Notes: generated by a model not told the origin, from the letters alone. Shown: positions 53,680 through 62,866, numbered from the stretch's first letter. The stretch: 64,000 bases of DNA from Shewanella algae (GCF_009183365.2 NZ_CP068230.1:2695001-2759000); one strand, 5' to 3'. Made by a program: numbers and translations.

Positions 53680-54509
53680 AATTGGATAGCAAGTGCCTTG
53701 CGAAGAGGTGTGCTGCCGGGCCAGAGTTCAAAGCTGCGCTGATCCACAGCAATAACATCGACCAAACCCAACAGGCTGTTACTGATAAAGAGGTGCCGCG
53801 CCCGTTGCAGCATCTCTGTTTTGATAGGGCACAGCTGCACGTCAATGCCCTGGTCGAGCAAGGCCACGATCAACTGCTGTCGCATCACTCCGGAGACACC
53901 GCAGTAATTCATGGCCGGTGAATACGCCGTCAGTTTACCTTGTTCATTAGGTAATAGCAGAAACAGATTGGCCATCGAGGACTCGAGCAGTAAATCGTCG
54001 CAATCCAGTACCAACCAATCATCAAAGCCTTCAGGCAATGGCTGCGCCTTGATAAGCACCTGTTCCAGACGGTTGAGATGTTTAATACCGGCAAGCCTAG
54101 GCTGTTTGCCAAGCCGGATGGCCGAGGTCTTGAGGGCAATCCCTTTTTGCTGCCAATCTGGGTAATGCGCCGGCAATGGCGCCAGGCTGATGACTTCGGT
54201 GATTAAAGCGTCTGCCGGCGGCGTATAACCACGGCCGCCCTCTCCCCGGGTGAGCTGCAACTTAAGGCAGCAGTGGGGATTGGCGACGGCGATGCGCTTG
54301 AGGCTTAAGTGCAAGGCATCCGATGCTTGCCAGACAAAACCCAAGCGCAGCGCCCCCTGAATCAAGCGGGCAAGATGTTCAGTCAGAAAGGCTATTTGCC
54401 CCCTGGCATCCACCGCCATGGTCGCAAACAGGCCATCACCATAGGTAAAGCCCCGATCGCGAACGCAAACGCTATCCTGCTCTTTGCCCTGAACCCAGAC
54501 GCCTGTCAT
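53676..54509 (-). CDS. pabC: Aminodeoxychorismate lyase
   Basis: A PLP enzyme that releases 4-aminobenzoate from aminodeoxychorismate in folate synthesis (277 residues). It has RDRGFTYGDGLFATM near residue 20, the PLP lysine in AGIKHLNRLEQVLI near residue 140, and a class IV aminotransferase C-terminal part. ATG 54509 (MTGVWVQG) was chosen over an upstream TTG. It begins the pabC-mltG-tmk-holB group, the same order as in E. coli, where fabF precedes it; here dcd precedes it instead. Confidence 0.93.
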   Translation of the reverse strand: MTGVWVQGKEQDSVCVRDRGFTYGDGLFATMAVDARGQIAFLTEHLARLIQGALRLGFVWQASDALHLSLKRIAVANPHCCLKLQLTRGEGGRGYTPPADALITEVISLAPLPAHYPDWQQKGIALKTSAIRLGKQPRLAGIKHLNRLEQVLIKAQPLPEGFDDWLVLDCDDLLLESSMANLFLLLPNEQGKLTAYSPAMNYCGVSGVMRQQLIVALLDQGIDVQLCPIKTEMLQRARHLFISNSLLGLVDVIAVDQRSFELWPGSTPLRKALAIQL

Positions 54510-54523
54510 GCGCAATCCAGGGT

Positions 54524-55105
54524 TCAGTCCTGGCTGATCCGACTAGCGACCGCGTCCTGCTGATCGCGATACTTGGCGTTCTTGCGGGTGTTGTAAGGTC
54601 TGGCCACAGGGCGGGCCAGACGCTCAAAGTTCAGTGCCCCTATGGTCATCATGGGACGAAGTGCCAGCGGTAATTTACCGCTGTTGTAAAACTCGAGCAC
54701 GATTCGCCCCTGCCAGCCCGGATCGATACGATGCGCGGTCACGTGCACCATCAAGCCCAGACGCGCCAGTGATGAGCGGCCATCGAGCCAGCCGACTATG
54801 TCGGAAGGCAGATGAACACTCTCATAAGTCACCGCCAGCGCCAGCTCGCCCGGATGCAAAAAGAAGGCTTCGCCATCGGCAATATCTATCTGCTCGCTCA
54901 TCACTCTATCCAGTGCAGCCTGCACTTCGGCCTTGGGGCCACTGAGATCTATATAAGGCGCCGTGTGATCCTTGAACACCCGAAACTGGTTACCCAGACG
55001 CACATCAACACTCACGCCACTGATGGCCTCTATGCCGGGACGGGGATCTATGACTATGTTGCCCTCGTCCAGACATTGTTCAATTTCGATATCAGTTAAT
55101 CGCAT
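54524..55105 (-). CDS. dcd: dCTP deaminase
   Basis: Converts dCTP to dUTP and ammonia, the main route to thymidylate in gammaproteobacteria. At 193 residues it has the family length. Visible: N-terminal RLTDIEIEQCLDEGNIVIDPRPG, the trimer-fold core GVSVDVRLGNQFRVF, the catalytic Glu region DGRSSLARLGLMVHVTAHRIDPGW near residue 112, and the C-terminal FERLARPVARPYN. Located next to udk, as in E. coli. Confidence 0.97.
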   Translation of the reverse strand: MRLTDIEIEQCLDEGNIVIDPRPGIEAISGVSVDVRLGNQFRVFKDHTAPYIDLSGPKAEVQAALDRVMSEQIDIADGEAFFLHPGELALAVTYESVHLPSDIVGWLDGRSSLARLGLMVHVTAHRIDPGWQGRIVLEFYNSGKLPLALRPMMTIGALNFERLARPVARPYNTRKNAKYRDQQDAVASRISQD

Positions 55106-55135
55106 CTCGCCTTCTAGCTCCCTGGATACTTGTGG

Positions 55136-55774
55136 TTATTTCGCCAGCAAATGCTGGATTCTGGCCTTGAGAATATCGGTGGCAATCCGGTTCTTGCCGC
55201 CCCTTGGCACTATGATGTCGGCATACTGCTTTGAGGGTTCGATAAACTGCAGAAACATGGGTCTTACCGTTTTCTGATACTGGCTGATCACAGACTCCAT
55301 GGTGCGGCCACGCTCGGCCACATCACGGGTCAGACGCCGCAGCAGACAGATATCCAGCGGCGTGTCCATAAACACGCTGGCATCCATCAGTTCACGCAGC
55401 TTAGGGTCGGTCAGCAGCAAAATACCTTCGAGAATAATGACCTTTTTAGGGGTCATCTTCAAGGTATCACTGGTGCGGGTATGCTCGGCGTAGCTATAGC
55501 AGGGAATATCCACTGCTTGCCCCTGCTTGAGCGCTACCAGGTGAGTGCTGAGCAGTTCATGATCCAACGCCTTGGGATGGTCATAGTTGGTCTTGACCCT
55601 CTCGTCCATGGACATATGGCTCTGATCCCGATAGTAGGCATCTTCGTTGATAACCCCTATCTGATCTGTCCCTAAGTCTCGGCATAGCTCTTCAAATATG
55701 GTCTTGGCGATCAAACTTTTACCTGACGCCGAAGCCCCTGCTATCCCGATAACGACACACTGTGGCGAATTCAT
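55136..55774 (-). CDS. udk: Uridine kinase
   Basis: Phosphorylates uridine and cytidine to UMP and CMP for pyrimidine salvage. The 212-residue protein has the P-loop GIAGASASGKSLIAK near residue 8, NEDAYYRDQSHMSMDER near residue 40, YDHPKALDHELL, the substrate loop DIPCYSYAEHTR, and VIILEGILLL. Its stop is 30 bp from the dcd start on the same strand. Confidence 0.97.
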   Translation of the reverse strand: MNSPQCVVIGIAGASASGKSLIAKTIFEELCRDLGTDQIGVINEDAYYRDQSHMSMDERVKTNYDHPKALDHELLSTHLVALKQGQAVDIPCYSYAEHTRTSDTLKMTPKKVIILEGILLLTDPKLRELMDASVFMDTPLDICLLRRLTRDVAERGRTMESVISQYQKTVRPMFLQFIEPSKQYADIIVPRGGKNRIATDILKARIQHLLAK

Positions 55775-55786
55775 GCTGCTAAAACC

Positions 55787-56902
55787 TTACTCATCATCTG
55801 CTATTGCGATTGAAATACTGCTGTGATTCTTTTGTTTTGCCAGTTGGGCACCCACACGGCGGGCGATATCCCGGTAAATGGCGGCGACTTCACCCTCAGG
55901 TGCGGCCACCACAGTCGGCTCACCGTTATCCATATCCTCACGGATATTGATATGCAGAGGTAAGGCGCCCAGCAAAGGCACTTGATAGCGTTCGGCTATC
56001 TTGCTGCCGCCGTGAGTACCGAAAGGATGCTCTTTATGGCCACAGGCAGGACAGAGATGGAAGCTCATGTTCTCCACAATACCCACGACTGGGATGTTCA
56101 CCTTCTGGAACATGGTGATGCCTTTCTTGGCATCGGCCAGGGCGATATCCTGAGGCGTTGTGACTATCACGGCGCCGCTAACAGGCACTTTCTGTGACAG
56201 GGTCAGTTGGATATCCCCCGTGCCAGGAGGCATGTCAATCATCAGGTAATCCAGCTCAGGCCACTGGGTTTCGTTGAGCAGTTGCGCCAAAGCGCCGGCG
56301 GCCATGGGGCCACGCCATACCGCGGCCTGATCATCGGTCAGCATGAAACCTATGCTCTGGGCGCTGATACCATGGGCCGTGGCGGCTGTCATATGCACAC
56401 CATCAGGGGAAACGGGTCTGAATGTCGGGATCCCCAGCATCAGAGGAATGGAAGGGCCATAGATATCGGCATCCAGAATACCCACCCTGGCGCCTTCGGC
56501 CGCCAGGGCCAAGGCCAGGTTAACCGCTGTGGTTGACTTACCCACACCGCCCTTGCCGGAAGCAACGGCAATCACCTGCTTCACATTGGGAATAGGCGCA
56601 ATATTGCCTAGGGCCGAGTAACTGAAAGGCTCAAAGCCAATCTCACACTCCACCTCGTCGATGGCATCGAGCTTGGACAATTCATTGGTCAGCGCGATCA
56701 CTGTGTCGCGATATTGGGTCTGACAAGGATATGGATACAAGATGGTCAGCAGCAGCCTTTTACCATCCAAATCCAACTTACGAATACAACCGGCATCGAC
56801 TAAACCCTGGGCCAGGTATGGATCCTGAAACGCATTGAGAATGGCAAGAACCGGACCGAGCAGATCGTCACTGAGACGATAGTCCTGAGAAGCAGAAGAC
56901 AA
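55787..56902 (-). CDS. mrp: Iron-sulfur cluster carrier protein Mrp/ApbC
   Basis: A 371-residue P-loop ATPase that carries [4Fe-4S] clusters to target enzymes. It has an N-terminal DUF59-like domain to about residue 100, the Walker A variant VASGKGGVGKSTTAVNLA, IDMPPGTGDIQLTL, and a CPACG cysteine pair near residue 285. The start codon is TTG, preceded by AGGGGA at a suitable distance, in place of ATG. It is divergent from metG across about 160 bp, as in E. coli. Confidence 0.94.
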   Translation of the reverse strand: MSSASQDYRLSDDLLGPVLAILNAFQDPYLAQGLVDAGCIRKLDLDGKRLLLTILYPYPCQTQYRDTVIALTNELSKLDAIDEVECEIGFEPFSYSALGNIAPIPNVKQVIAVASGKGGVGKSTTAVNLALALAAEGARVGILDADIYGPSIPLMLGIPTFRPVSPDGVHMTAATAHGISAQSIGFMLTDDQAAVWRGPMAAGALAQLLNETQWPELDYLMIDMPPGTGDIQLTLSQKVPVSGAVIVTTPQDIALADAKKGITMFQKVNIPVVGIVENMSFHLCPACGHKEHPFGTHGGSKIAERYQVPLLGALPLHINIREDMDNGEPTVVAAPEGEVAAIYRDIARRVGAQLAKQKNHSSISIAIADDE

Positions 56903-57061
56903 AACGCAATCCCCTTTTGATAAATTTGGCCAAGTGTATCAGATAATGCCGTAAATATTAGAGTAGAATTAACACACTCATGTCAGGTTTTGATGAAAAA
57001 GCCGGATTAATCGGTTAGTATCTATGCCATTCTTTCAGGGCCTAGATTTAACAGAGAAAAG

Positions 57062-59092
57062 ATGGCAACTACACAACGTAAAATCCTTGTTACCAGCGCG
57101 CTTCCATATGCCAACGGTCCCATTCACCTGGGCCACATGCTCGAGTACATACAGACAGATATCTGGTCCCGCTTCCAAAAACTTCGTGGCCATGAGTGTC
57201 ATTATATCTGTGCCGATGATGCCCACGGTACACCTATCATGCTCAAGGCTCAGCAGATGGGGATCCAACCCGAAGAGATGATCGCCAAGGTCAATCAAGA
57301 GCATCAGCAGGATTTTGCCGAGTTCAATATTGCCTTTGACAATTATCACAGCACCCACAGCGAAGAGAACCGCCAGCTGGCCAGTGAGATCTATCTCAAA
57401 CTGCGCGACAACGGTTATATCAAGAGCAAGACTATTTCCCAGCTGTTCGATCCGGAAAAGTCCATGTTCCTGCCGGATAGATTCGTCAAGGGCACCTGCC
57501 CCAAGTGTAAGTCTGAAGACCAATACGGCGACAACTGCGACGCCTGTGGCGCCACCTACAGCCCAACCGAGCTGATCAATCCGCGCTCGGCAGTCTCCGG
57601 TGCCACACCTGTCATGAAAGAGACAGAGCACTTCTTCTTCGATCTGCCCGCCTTTGAAACCATGCTCAAAGAGTGGACACATTCAGGTTCACTGCAGAGT
57701 GAAATGGCCAATAAGCTCGATGAATGGTTCGAGCAAGGCCTGCAGCAGTGGGATATCACCCGTGATGCCCCCTACTTTGGCTTTGAAATCCCCGATGCGC
57801 CGGGCAAATACTTCTATGTTTGGCTCGATGCACCTGTGGGCTACATGGGTTCATTCAAGAACCTCTGCGACAAGCGCCCGGAGCTGAACTTTGACGAGTT
57901 CTGGAATGTCGACTCAAAGGCCGAGGTGTATCACTTCATCGGCAAAGACATTGTCTATTTCCACAGCCTATTCTGGCCAGCCATGCTCAAAGGCGCCGGC
58001 TACCGTCAGCCAAGCAGTGTCTATGCCCACGGCTATGTCACTGTCAACGGCGCCAAGATGTCCAAGTCCAAGGGCACCTTTATCAAGGCCCGTACTTACC
58101 TGGATCATCTGGATCCCGAGTATCTACGCTACTACTACGCCGCCAAGCTCTCCAGCCGCATTGACGATCTGGACCTGAACCTGGAAGACTTTGCCGCCAG
58201 AGTCAACTCGGACCTGGTCGGTAAGCTGGTTAACCTGGCGAGCCGCACCGCCGGCTTTATCGTCAAGCGTTTTGACGCCAAACTGGCCAAAGTGGAAGAC
58301 AACAGCCTGGCCGAGTCCTTCCTGGCCAAACAGGAGCTGATCGCCGAGCTTTATGAAGGCCGCGAATACGGCAAGGCGATGCGTGAAATCATGGCGCTGG
58401 CCGATGTCGCCAACGCTTACGTTGCCGATGAAGCTCCTTGGCAGTTGGTGAAAAACGAAGAAACCTTGGCCCACGCCCATCAGGTATGCTCGGTGGCGCT
58501 GAATTTGTTCCGTATTCTGGTGACTTATCTCAAGCCGGTACTGCCACGCCTGGCCGCCGATGTTGAGGCCTTCCTCAAGCTGGAGCTCAGCTGGAGCGGC
58601 TTGGCACTGGATATGGCCGGTCACCAAATCAACCCGTTCAAGCCCATGATGCAACGCATTGAGCTCGATAAGGTGAATGCCATGGTGGAAGCCTCCAAGG
58701 AAAGCCTCAAGGCAACCGAGGATACGCCCAAGGCCAGCGGCCCATTGGCGGATGACCCTATCAGCCCAACCATAGAGTTTGACGACTTTGCCAAGCTGGA
58801 TCTGCGGATTGCACTTATCAAGAAGGCCGAGCATGTCCCTGAAGCCAACAAGCTGCTGAAGTTACAGCTGGATCTCGGTGGCGAAACCCGTCAGGTATTT
58901 GCCGGTATCAAGTCGGCTTATGCGCCGGAAGATCTCGAAGGCAAACTGACAGTAATGGTGGCCAACCTGGCTCCTCGCAAGATGCGCTTTGGCTTGTCTG
59001 AAGGTATGGTGCTGGCCGCAGGCCCGGGTGGCAAGGATCTCTGGGTTCTCGAGCCCCATGAAGGTGCTCAACCCGGCATGAGAGTCAAATAA
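57062..59092 (+). CDS. metG: Methionine--tRNA ligase
   Basis: Charges initiator and elongator tRNA-Met. The 676-residue protein has the HIGH-type motif PYANGPIHLGHMLEY near residue 20, a zinc knuckle CPKCKSEDQYGDNCDACG near residue 146, the KMSKS motif GAKMSKSKGTF near residue 335, the anticodon-binding helix bundle, and a C-terminal tRNA-binding (EMAP-II) domain from about residue 575 (FAKLDLRIALIKKAEHVPEA). Length agrees with E. coli MetG (677). A shared terminator follows. Confidence 0.98.
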   Translation: MATTQRKILVTSALPYANGPIHLGHMLEYIQTDIWSRFQKLRGHECHYICADDAHGTPIMLKAQQMGIQPEEMIAKVNQEHQQDFAEFNIAFDNYHSTHSEENRQLASEIYLKLRDNGYIKSKTISQLFDPEKSMFLPDRFVKGTCPKCKSEDQYGDNCDACGATYSPTELINPRSAVSGATPVMKETEHFFFDLPAFETMLKEWTHSGSLQSEMANKLDEWFEQGLQQWDITRDAPYFGFEIPDAPGKYFYVWLDAPVGYMGSFKNLCDKRPELNFDEFWNVDSKAEVYHFIGKDIVYFHSLFWPAMLKGAGYRQPSSVYAHGYVTVNGAKMSKSKGTFIKARTYLDHLDPEYLRYYYAAKLSSRIDDLDLNLEDFAARVNSDLVGKLVNLASRTAGFIVKRFDAKLAKVEDNSLAESFLAKQELIAELYEGREYGKAMREIMALADVANAYVADEAPWQLVKNEETLAHAHQVCSVALNLFRILVTYLKPVLPRLAADVEAFLKLELSWSGLALDMAGHQINPFKPMMQRIELDKVNAMVEASKESLKATEDTPKASGPLADDPISPTIEFDDFAKLDLRIALIKKAEHVPEANKLLKLQLDLGGETRQVFAGIKSAYAPEDLEGKLTVMVANLAPRKMRFGLSEGMVLAAGPGGKDLWVLEPHEGAQPGMRVK

Positions 59093-59118
59093 GACTCTTG
59101 TAGCATCTATCCCATATC

Positions 59119-59144
59119 AAAAAGGCCGCAATCGCGGCCTTTTT
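59119..59144. terminator. Bidirectional terminator between metG and the Nif3-like gene
   Basis: AAAAAGGCCGC-AATC-GCGGCCTTTTT is symmetric with A and T runs on both sides. It can terminate metG on the plus strand and the Nif3-like gene on the minus strand. Confidence 0.9.
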
Positions 59145-59160
59145 CCTATTCCCTTGATAG

Positions 59161-59913
59161 TTATACCGGATTGGGAATATCAATGAACTCGTGCTCCAGC
59201 TCAAACTCCCGTGCCAGATGCTCCCCCAGCGCCTTGATGCCAAACCGCTCGGTGGCATGGTGACCGGCGCCGAAATAATGGATCCCCTGCTCAACCGCGC
59301 TGTGAAAGGTACGCTCTGAGGCTTCACCGCTGATAAAGGCATCTACCCCCAAGGCCGCTGCGGCATCGATATAATCCTGGGCGCCGCCCGTACACCAGGC
59401 CAGTTTTTGTATGTTTCTTTCACCGCTATCCAGATGCAGAGGCGCCTGCCCCAAACGCTGCTCAAGCAAGGCACTCAAGTCTTTGGCTGTCATGGGTGAG
59501 TCAAGCACTCCTTGCCAAAGCAAACCCTGGGCGACGGTTTCTACCGCCTCCGGCTCAATGACCCCAAGCACCCGGCCCAATTCGGCGTTATTGCCAAGCA
59601 TCGGATGGGCATCAAGCGGCAAGTGATAGCCGAACAGGTTAATGTCGTTAAGCAGCAAGCTCTTGATCCTGCGCTGTTTCATTCCGGTCAACACTTCGGG
59701 CTCATTCTTCCAGAAGAAACCATGGTGCACCAATAGGGCATCGGCTCCGGCTTCAACAGCCCGGTCAATCAATGCCTGACAAGCGGTTACACCTGTGACT
59801 ATTTTGCGAATTTCGGCCTTGCCCTCGACCTGCAGACCGTTGGGGGCATAATCACGAAACTTGTCCAGTTGTAAAAACTCGCCCAGATATTGTCTGAGTT
59901 CCTCTCTTTTCAT
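59161..59913 (-). CDS. Nif3-like dinuclear metal-centre protein (YbgI)
   Basis: A 250-residue Nif3/YbgI family protein, thought to form toroidal hexamers with two metals per subunit. It has DYAPNGLQVEGK near residue 20, HHGFFWKNE near residue 62, HLPLDAHPMLGNNAELG near residue 95, GAQDYIDAA, and the C-terminal YFGAGHHATERFGIKALG. The biochemical function is not settled; it is sometimes annotated as GTP cyclohydrolase-like. ATG 59913 is preceded by AGGGA; a longer open frame upstream lacks family resemblance. Divergent from the Lys/Ala-rich small gene. Confidence 0.93.
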   Translation of the reverse strand: MKREELRQYLGEFLQLDKFRDYAPNGLQVEGKAEIRKIVTGVTACQALIDRAVEAGADALLVHHGFFWKNEPEVLTGMKQRRIKSLLLNDINLFGYHLPLDAHPMLGNNAELGRVLGVIEPEAVETVAQGLLWQGVLDSPMTAKDLSALLEQRLGQAPLHLDSGERNIQKLAWCTGGAQDYIDAAAALGVDAFISGEASERTFHSAVEQGIHYFGAGHHATERFGIKALGEHLAREFELEHEFIDIPNPV

Positions 59914-60000
59914 AGGGTTCCCTGTCGATTCAGTTGCAGATATATGGCGCCATTCTAGCACAGCGAGCCCAAGGATTGAGGTCACAACATTTAAGCCTAA

Positions 60001-60073
60001 TTGCCGGTTTCAGCGCCCAAAGCGGCCAAAAGCTGCGCCCTTGGGCACAAGTTTGCTGCTTTTTGGCCGGCAA
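60001..60073. repeat. Nested inverted repeat in a divergent promoter region
   Basis: GGCCAAAAGC (60024-60033) pairs with GCTTTTTGGCC (60058-60068) with one bulged base; outside them TTGCCGG (60001-60007) matches CCGGCAA. The whole can extrude as an imperfect cruciform about 70 bp long. It lies between the divergent Nif3-like gene (start 59913) and the small Lys/Ala-rich gene (start 60151), where promoters are expected. Confidence 0.55.
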
Positions 60074-60150
60074 ATTGGACATTTCCGGCCTTTGACTTAT
60101 AAAATTATCGCAAACCTTCAAGTAACTCTAAAAATAAACAGGTTATGATT

Positions 60151-60504
60151 ATGGCAAAACTGACCAAAGAAGAAGTTATCAGCACACTGCAGCAAGCTCT
60201 CAGTGAACAACAGGGCAAAGCAGTGACCATTGAACAAAATGGCAGCTGGTACAAAATCGATGGCGGTAAATCACTTCGTTTCGCTGAACTGGAACAGATG
60301 TTGGCAGATAGCACCAAACCGGCCAAGGCTGAAGCCAAGCAGGAAAAACCCAAGGCGGCCAAGCCTGCAGCAAAGCCAGCCTCAAAGGCAAAAACCAAAC
60401 AGGTTGCGCCTGCCAAAGCCGGTAGCCAGGGGGGCAAGACCCCCAAAGAGCTGTGGCGTGAAAAACTGGCAGCCGGTAATCACAAACTGCCTCGCGGTTT
60501 TTAA
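60151..60504 (+). CDS. Lys/Ala/Pro-rich small protein, unknown
   Basis: A 117-residue protein. The first 50 residues form a compact domain (LTKEEVISTLQQALSEQQGKAVTIEQNGSWYKIDGG, in pieces), followed by a basic, low-complexity linker (about 58-92, many KPAAKPASKAK-like units) and a basic C-terminus (TPKELWREKLAAGNHKLPRGF). The layout resembles nucleic-acid-binding tails of H1-like proteins or of ProQ, but I recognise no family. It has its own bidirectional terminator. ATG 60151 follows AGG at eight bases; an in-frame ATG two codons earlier is less likely. Confidence 0.75.
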   Translation: MAKLTKEEVISTLQQALSEQQGKAVTIEQNGSWYKIDGGKSLRFAELEQMLADSTKPAKAEAKQEKPKAAKPAAKPASKAKTKQVAPAKAGSQGGKTPKELWREKLAAGNHKLPRGF

Positions 60505-60515
60505 TTACTCCATCC

Positions 60516-60547
60516 AAAACAAAGGCGCCCAATGGCGCCTTTGTTTT
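60516..60547. terminator. Bidirectional terminator
   Basis: AAAACAAAGGCGCC-CAAT-GGCGCCTTTGTTTT is a long symmetric stem between convergent genes; it can serve the Lys/Ala-rich gene and the glycine-zipper gene. Confidence 0.9.
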
Positions 60548-60580
60548 ATCTATTATTGGTTCAAAGCTTACATAGTCAAT

Positions 60581-61060
60581 TCACATAGCCAGGTCGACCC
60601 GGACACTGCCCTGCAGATAAACCACCCGCACTTCATCGCCTACCTTGAAAGTCATGCCGGGATCTTCATCCTGTATGATCATCACCTGGGTTTCATCTTC
60701 CAGGCGTATCATCAACTCCACCAACTTGAGTTCACGATAGTAACTGCTGTCACCATATTGATGACCAATGCCGGCGCCGAGCAGAGCACCCAGTACAGTC
60801 GCCACATCCTGACCACTACCGCCACCGAACTGATGACCAATCACGCCACCGAGCAAGGCACCACCGAAGGTTTTCCAGCCGCGATTTCTGTCTTCCATCA
60901 GCTGTTTCTCGGTGATTTTTCGTACCGACTCCACCTGACCGTAGAGCACTTTTTCAACCGGCTGAGCCTGGTTTCTGTCATAACCGGCATAGAGGGTATG
61001 AGTTCCCGCTGCGAGGGACAATGAGAGCAGCAGCATTGCATTCAGTATCAGTTTCCACAT
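60581..61060 (-). CDS. Glycine-zipper 2TM-domain envelope protein
   Basis: A 159-residue protein with an N-terminal signal peptide (ILNAMLLLSLSLAAGTHTLYA) without a lipobox. The central part has two glycine-zipper segments, GGALLGGVIGHQFGGG and ALLGAGIGHQYG (residues about 67-103), as in SlyB/OmpA-associated 2TM proteins, which sit in the outer membrane. The C-terminal third is a beta-rich soluble domain (KVGDEVRVVYLQGSVRVDL). The function is not known; the family affects envelope stability and stress. Its stop is 35 bp from the shared terminator. Confidence 0.85.
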   Translation of the reverse strand: MWKLILNAMLLLSLSLAAGTHTLYAGYDRNQAQPVEKVLYGQVESVRKITEKQLMEDRNRGWKTFGGALLGGVIGHQFGGGSGQDVATVLGALLGAGIGHQYGDSSYYRELKLVELMIRLEDETQVMIIQDEDPGMTFKVGDEVRVVYLQGSVRVDLAM

Positions 61061-61113
61061 AGCTGTTTTTCCGCTAACTTATAAGAAGGCCCTGAGCAGA
61101 ATCATACGCAATT

Positions 61114-61824
61114 GTGAACCTACTGTCTTTCTTAAATCATGAGTTGGATCCTTTCCCGTCGCCTGAGCTGGCGTTGACGGATCCCAACGGCCTATTGGCC
61201 ATTGGCGGCGACCTGCATCCCAGGCGGTTACTCAACGCCTATTACGAGGGCATTTTCCCCTGGTTCAATACCCATGACCCCATTCTCTGGTGGTCTCCGG
61301 ATCCCCGCGCCGTCTTTGTTCCTGGCAGCATCAATATCTCCCGTAGTCTACGCAAGTATTTGAAAAAACAGGATTGGACTTTCAGCATCGACCGAGCCTT
61401 TGCCGATGTGATGGCCGGTTGCGCCATGCCGCGAAAAGATCAGCCCGGCACCTGGATAACCGGAGAGATACGTCTGGCCTACCAGGAGCTGCACCACCTG
61501 GGTCATGCCCACTCCTTCGAGGTCTGGGACAATGGTCGCCTGATAGGTGGCCTGTATGGCCTGGCCGTGGGTCAGGTGTTCTGTGGCGAGTCCATGTTCC
61601 ACCGTAAAACCAACGCCTCCAAGGCGGCCTTTATCGCCCTGCACCAATATGCACTCAAGCAGGGTTTCAGGCTTATCGATGCCCAGGTGATGAATCCGCA
61701 CCTTGAGAGCCTCGGAGCCAAAAGTTTAAAGCGTAAAGATTTTCTCGCACTCTTGAAACAATTCAGGGACGGTAGTCTTGCCAGGGATTGCTGGCAAACC
61801 GACGAGGTCAAACTTGAACTCTGA
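61114..61824 (+). CDS. aat: Leucyl/phenylalanyl-tRNA--protein transferase
   Basis: Adds Leu or Phe from aminoacyl-tRNA to the N-terminus of proteins that begin with Arg, Lys or Met, marking them for the ClpS/ClpAP pathway. The 236-residue protein has FPSPELALTDPNGLLAIGGDL near the start, YEGIFPWFN, ILWWSPDPRAVF, and GLAVGQVFCGESMFH near residue 155. The end overlaps the bpt start, so the two transferases are coupled. Together with clpA 1.2 kb away they form an N-degron neighbourhood. Confidence 0.96.
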   Translation: MNLLSFLNHELDPFPSPELALTDPNGLLAIGGDLHPRRLLNAYYEGIFPWFNTHDPILWWSPDPRAVFVPGSINISRSLRKYLKKQDWTFSIDRAFADVMAGCAMPRKDQPGTWITGEIRLAYQELHHLGHAHSFEVWDNGRLIGGLYGLAVGQVFCGESMFHRKTNASKAAFIALHQYALKQGFRLIDAQVMNPHLESLGAKSLKRKDFLALLKQFRDGSLARDCWQTDEVKLEL

Positions 61825-62524
61825 TAACCATGCCATTGCCATAGGCCTCAGCCAACCCTTTGCCTGCAGCTACCTGAGCGGACAACAGGAGCAGTTATTG
61901 GTGATCCAGGAAGATGAGCTGGACTTGTCACTGTTTGAGCGCCTGTTGGCACTGGGGTTTCGCCGCAGTGGCAGCGCCATCTACAAGCCCCGTTGTCCCC
62001 ACTGCAACGCTTGTCAGCCCATCCGAGTTCCCCTGGATGAATTTCGCCTGTCCAAAAGACAAAAACGCACCCTGGCCAAAAACCGTGACCTGCACTTTAG
62101 GATTGTGACCGAGGAAACCCCGGCTCACTATCCCCTCTATGAGCGTTATATCTGTGCCCGCCACAGTGACGGCCCCATGTATCCTCCGAGCGAAGAGCAG
62201 TACCGTCATTTTCTCGCCTGTGAGTGGCTCAGCCCGGTGTTTATCGAACTTTGGCATGGTCAGCGACTGGTTGCCGTGGCGGTGACAGATCTCCTGCCCC
62301 AGAGCCTGTCAGCCATCTACAGCTACTTCGACCCGGACTACAGCGACCGCTCCCTCGGGATCTTGCTGGTACTGCTGCAATGCCGCCTGGGCAAATTGAT
62401 GTCGAAATCGTTTCTCTATTTGGGATATCAAATAGATAACCACGACAAAATGGGTTACAAGCGACTGTACCGCCCCTATGAGATCCTCGGCGTTCAGGGC
62501 TGGCAGAAAAGCGACAATCACTGA
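61814..62524 (+). CDS. bpt: Aspartate/glutamate leucyltransferase (Bpt/Ate-like)
   Basis: Transfers leucine to N-terminal Asp or Glu (or Arg in Ate relatives), creating a primary degron for ClpS. The 236-residue protein has the CPHCNACQPIR cysteine motif near residue 57 (CxxCxxCxP), KRQKRTLAKNRDL, FLACEWLSPVFIEL, AIYSYFDPDYSDRSLG and YLGYQIDNHDKMGYKRLYRPYEI. The start is taken as TTG at 61814 (MNSDNHAIAIG): GAGG lies six bases upstream and the sequence then lines up with Shewanella relatives, which start MNS. It overlaps aat by 11 bp. Confidence 0.9.
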   Translation: MNSDNHAIAIGLSQPFACSYLSGQQEQLLVIQEDELDLSLFERLLALGFRRSGSAIYKPRCPHCNACQPIRVPLDEFRLSKRQKRTLAKNRDLHFRIVTEETPAHYPLYERYICARHSDGPMYPPSEEQYRHFLACEWLSPVFIELWHGQRLVAVAVTDLLPQSLSAIYSYFDPDYSDRSLGILLVLLQCRLGKLMSKSFLYLGYQIDNHDKMGYKRLYRPYEILGVQGWQKSDNH

Positions 62525-62604
62525 GGCCTCCCCTTTACAGCCGCTGTAATTTGCGGCATGATACGGCGGTTTTTTACATTCGAGGCTAACGGGATAACTG
62601 ATTA

Positions 62605-62823
62605 ATGGCGAAAGAAGACAACATTGAGATGCAAGGGACTATCCTTGAAACCTTGCCAAATACAATGTTTCGGGTTGAACTGGAAAACGGTCACGTTGTG
62701 ACTGCTCACATTTCCGGTAAAATGCGTAAAAACTACATCCGAATCCTGACCGGTGACAAGGTCACTGTGCAGCTGACTCCATACGACTTGAGCAAAGGCC
62801 GCATCGTCTTCCGCTCACGCTAA
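62605..62823 (+). CDS. infA: Translation initiation factor IF-1
   Basis: A 72-residue OB-fold protein that binds the ribosomal A site during initiation. The sequence is the family standard: MAKEDNIEMQGTILETLPN, FRVELENGHVVTAHISGKMRKNYIRIL in pieces, and the basic end SKGRIVFRSR. Length is exactly the usual 72. Located between bpt and clpA, as in other gammaproteobacteria. Confidence 0.99.
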   Translation: MAKEDNIEMQGTILETLPNTMFRVELENGHVVTAHISGKMRKNYIRILTGDKVTVQLTPYDLSKGRIVFRSR

Positions 62824-62842
62824 GATCCCAGTTATTTCTCAA

Positions 62843-62866
62843 AAGCCGGCTGTGCCGGTTTTTTTG
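62843..62866 (+). terminator. Terminator after infA
   Basis: AGCCGGC-TGT-GCCGG followed by seven T residues, 20 bp past the infA stop. Confidence 0.85.
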
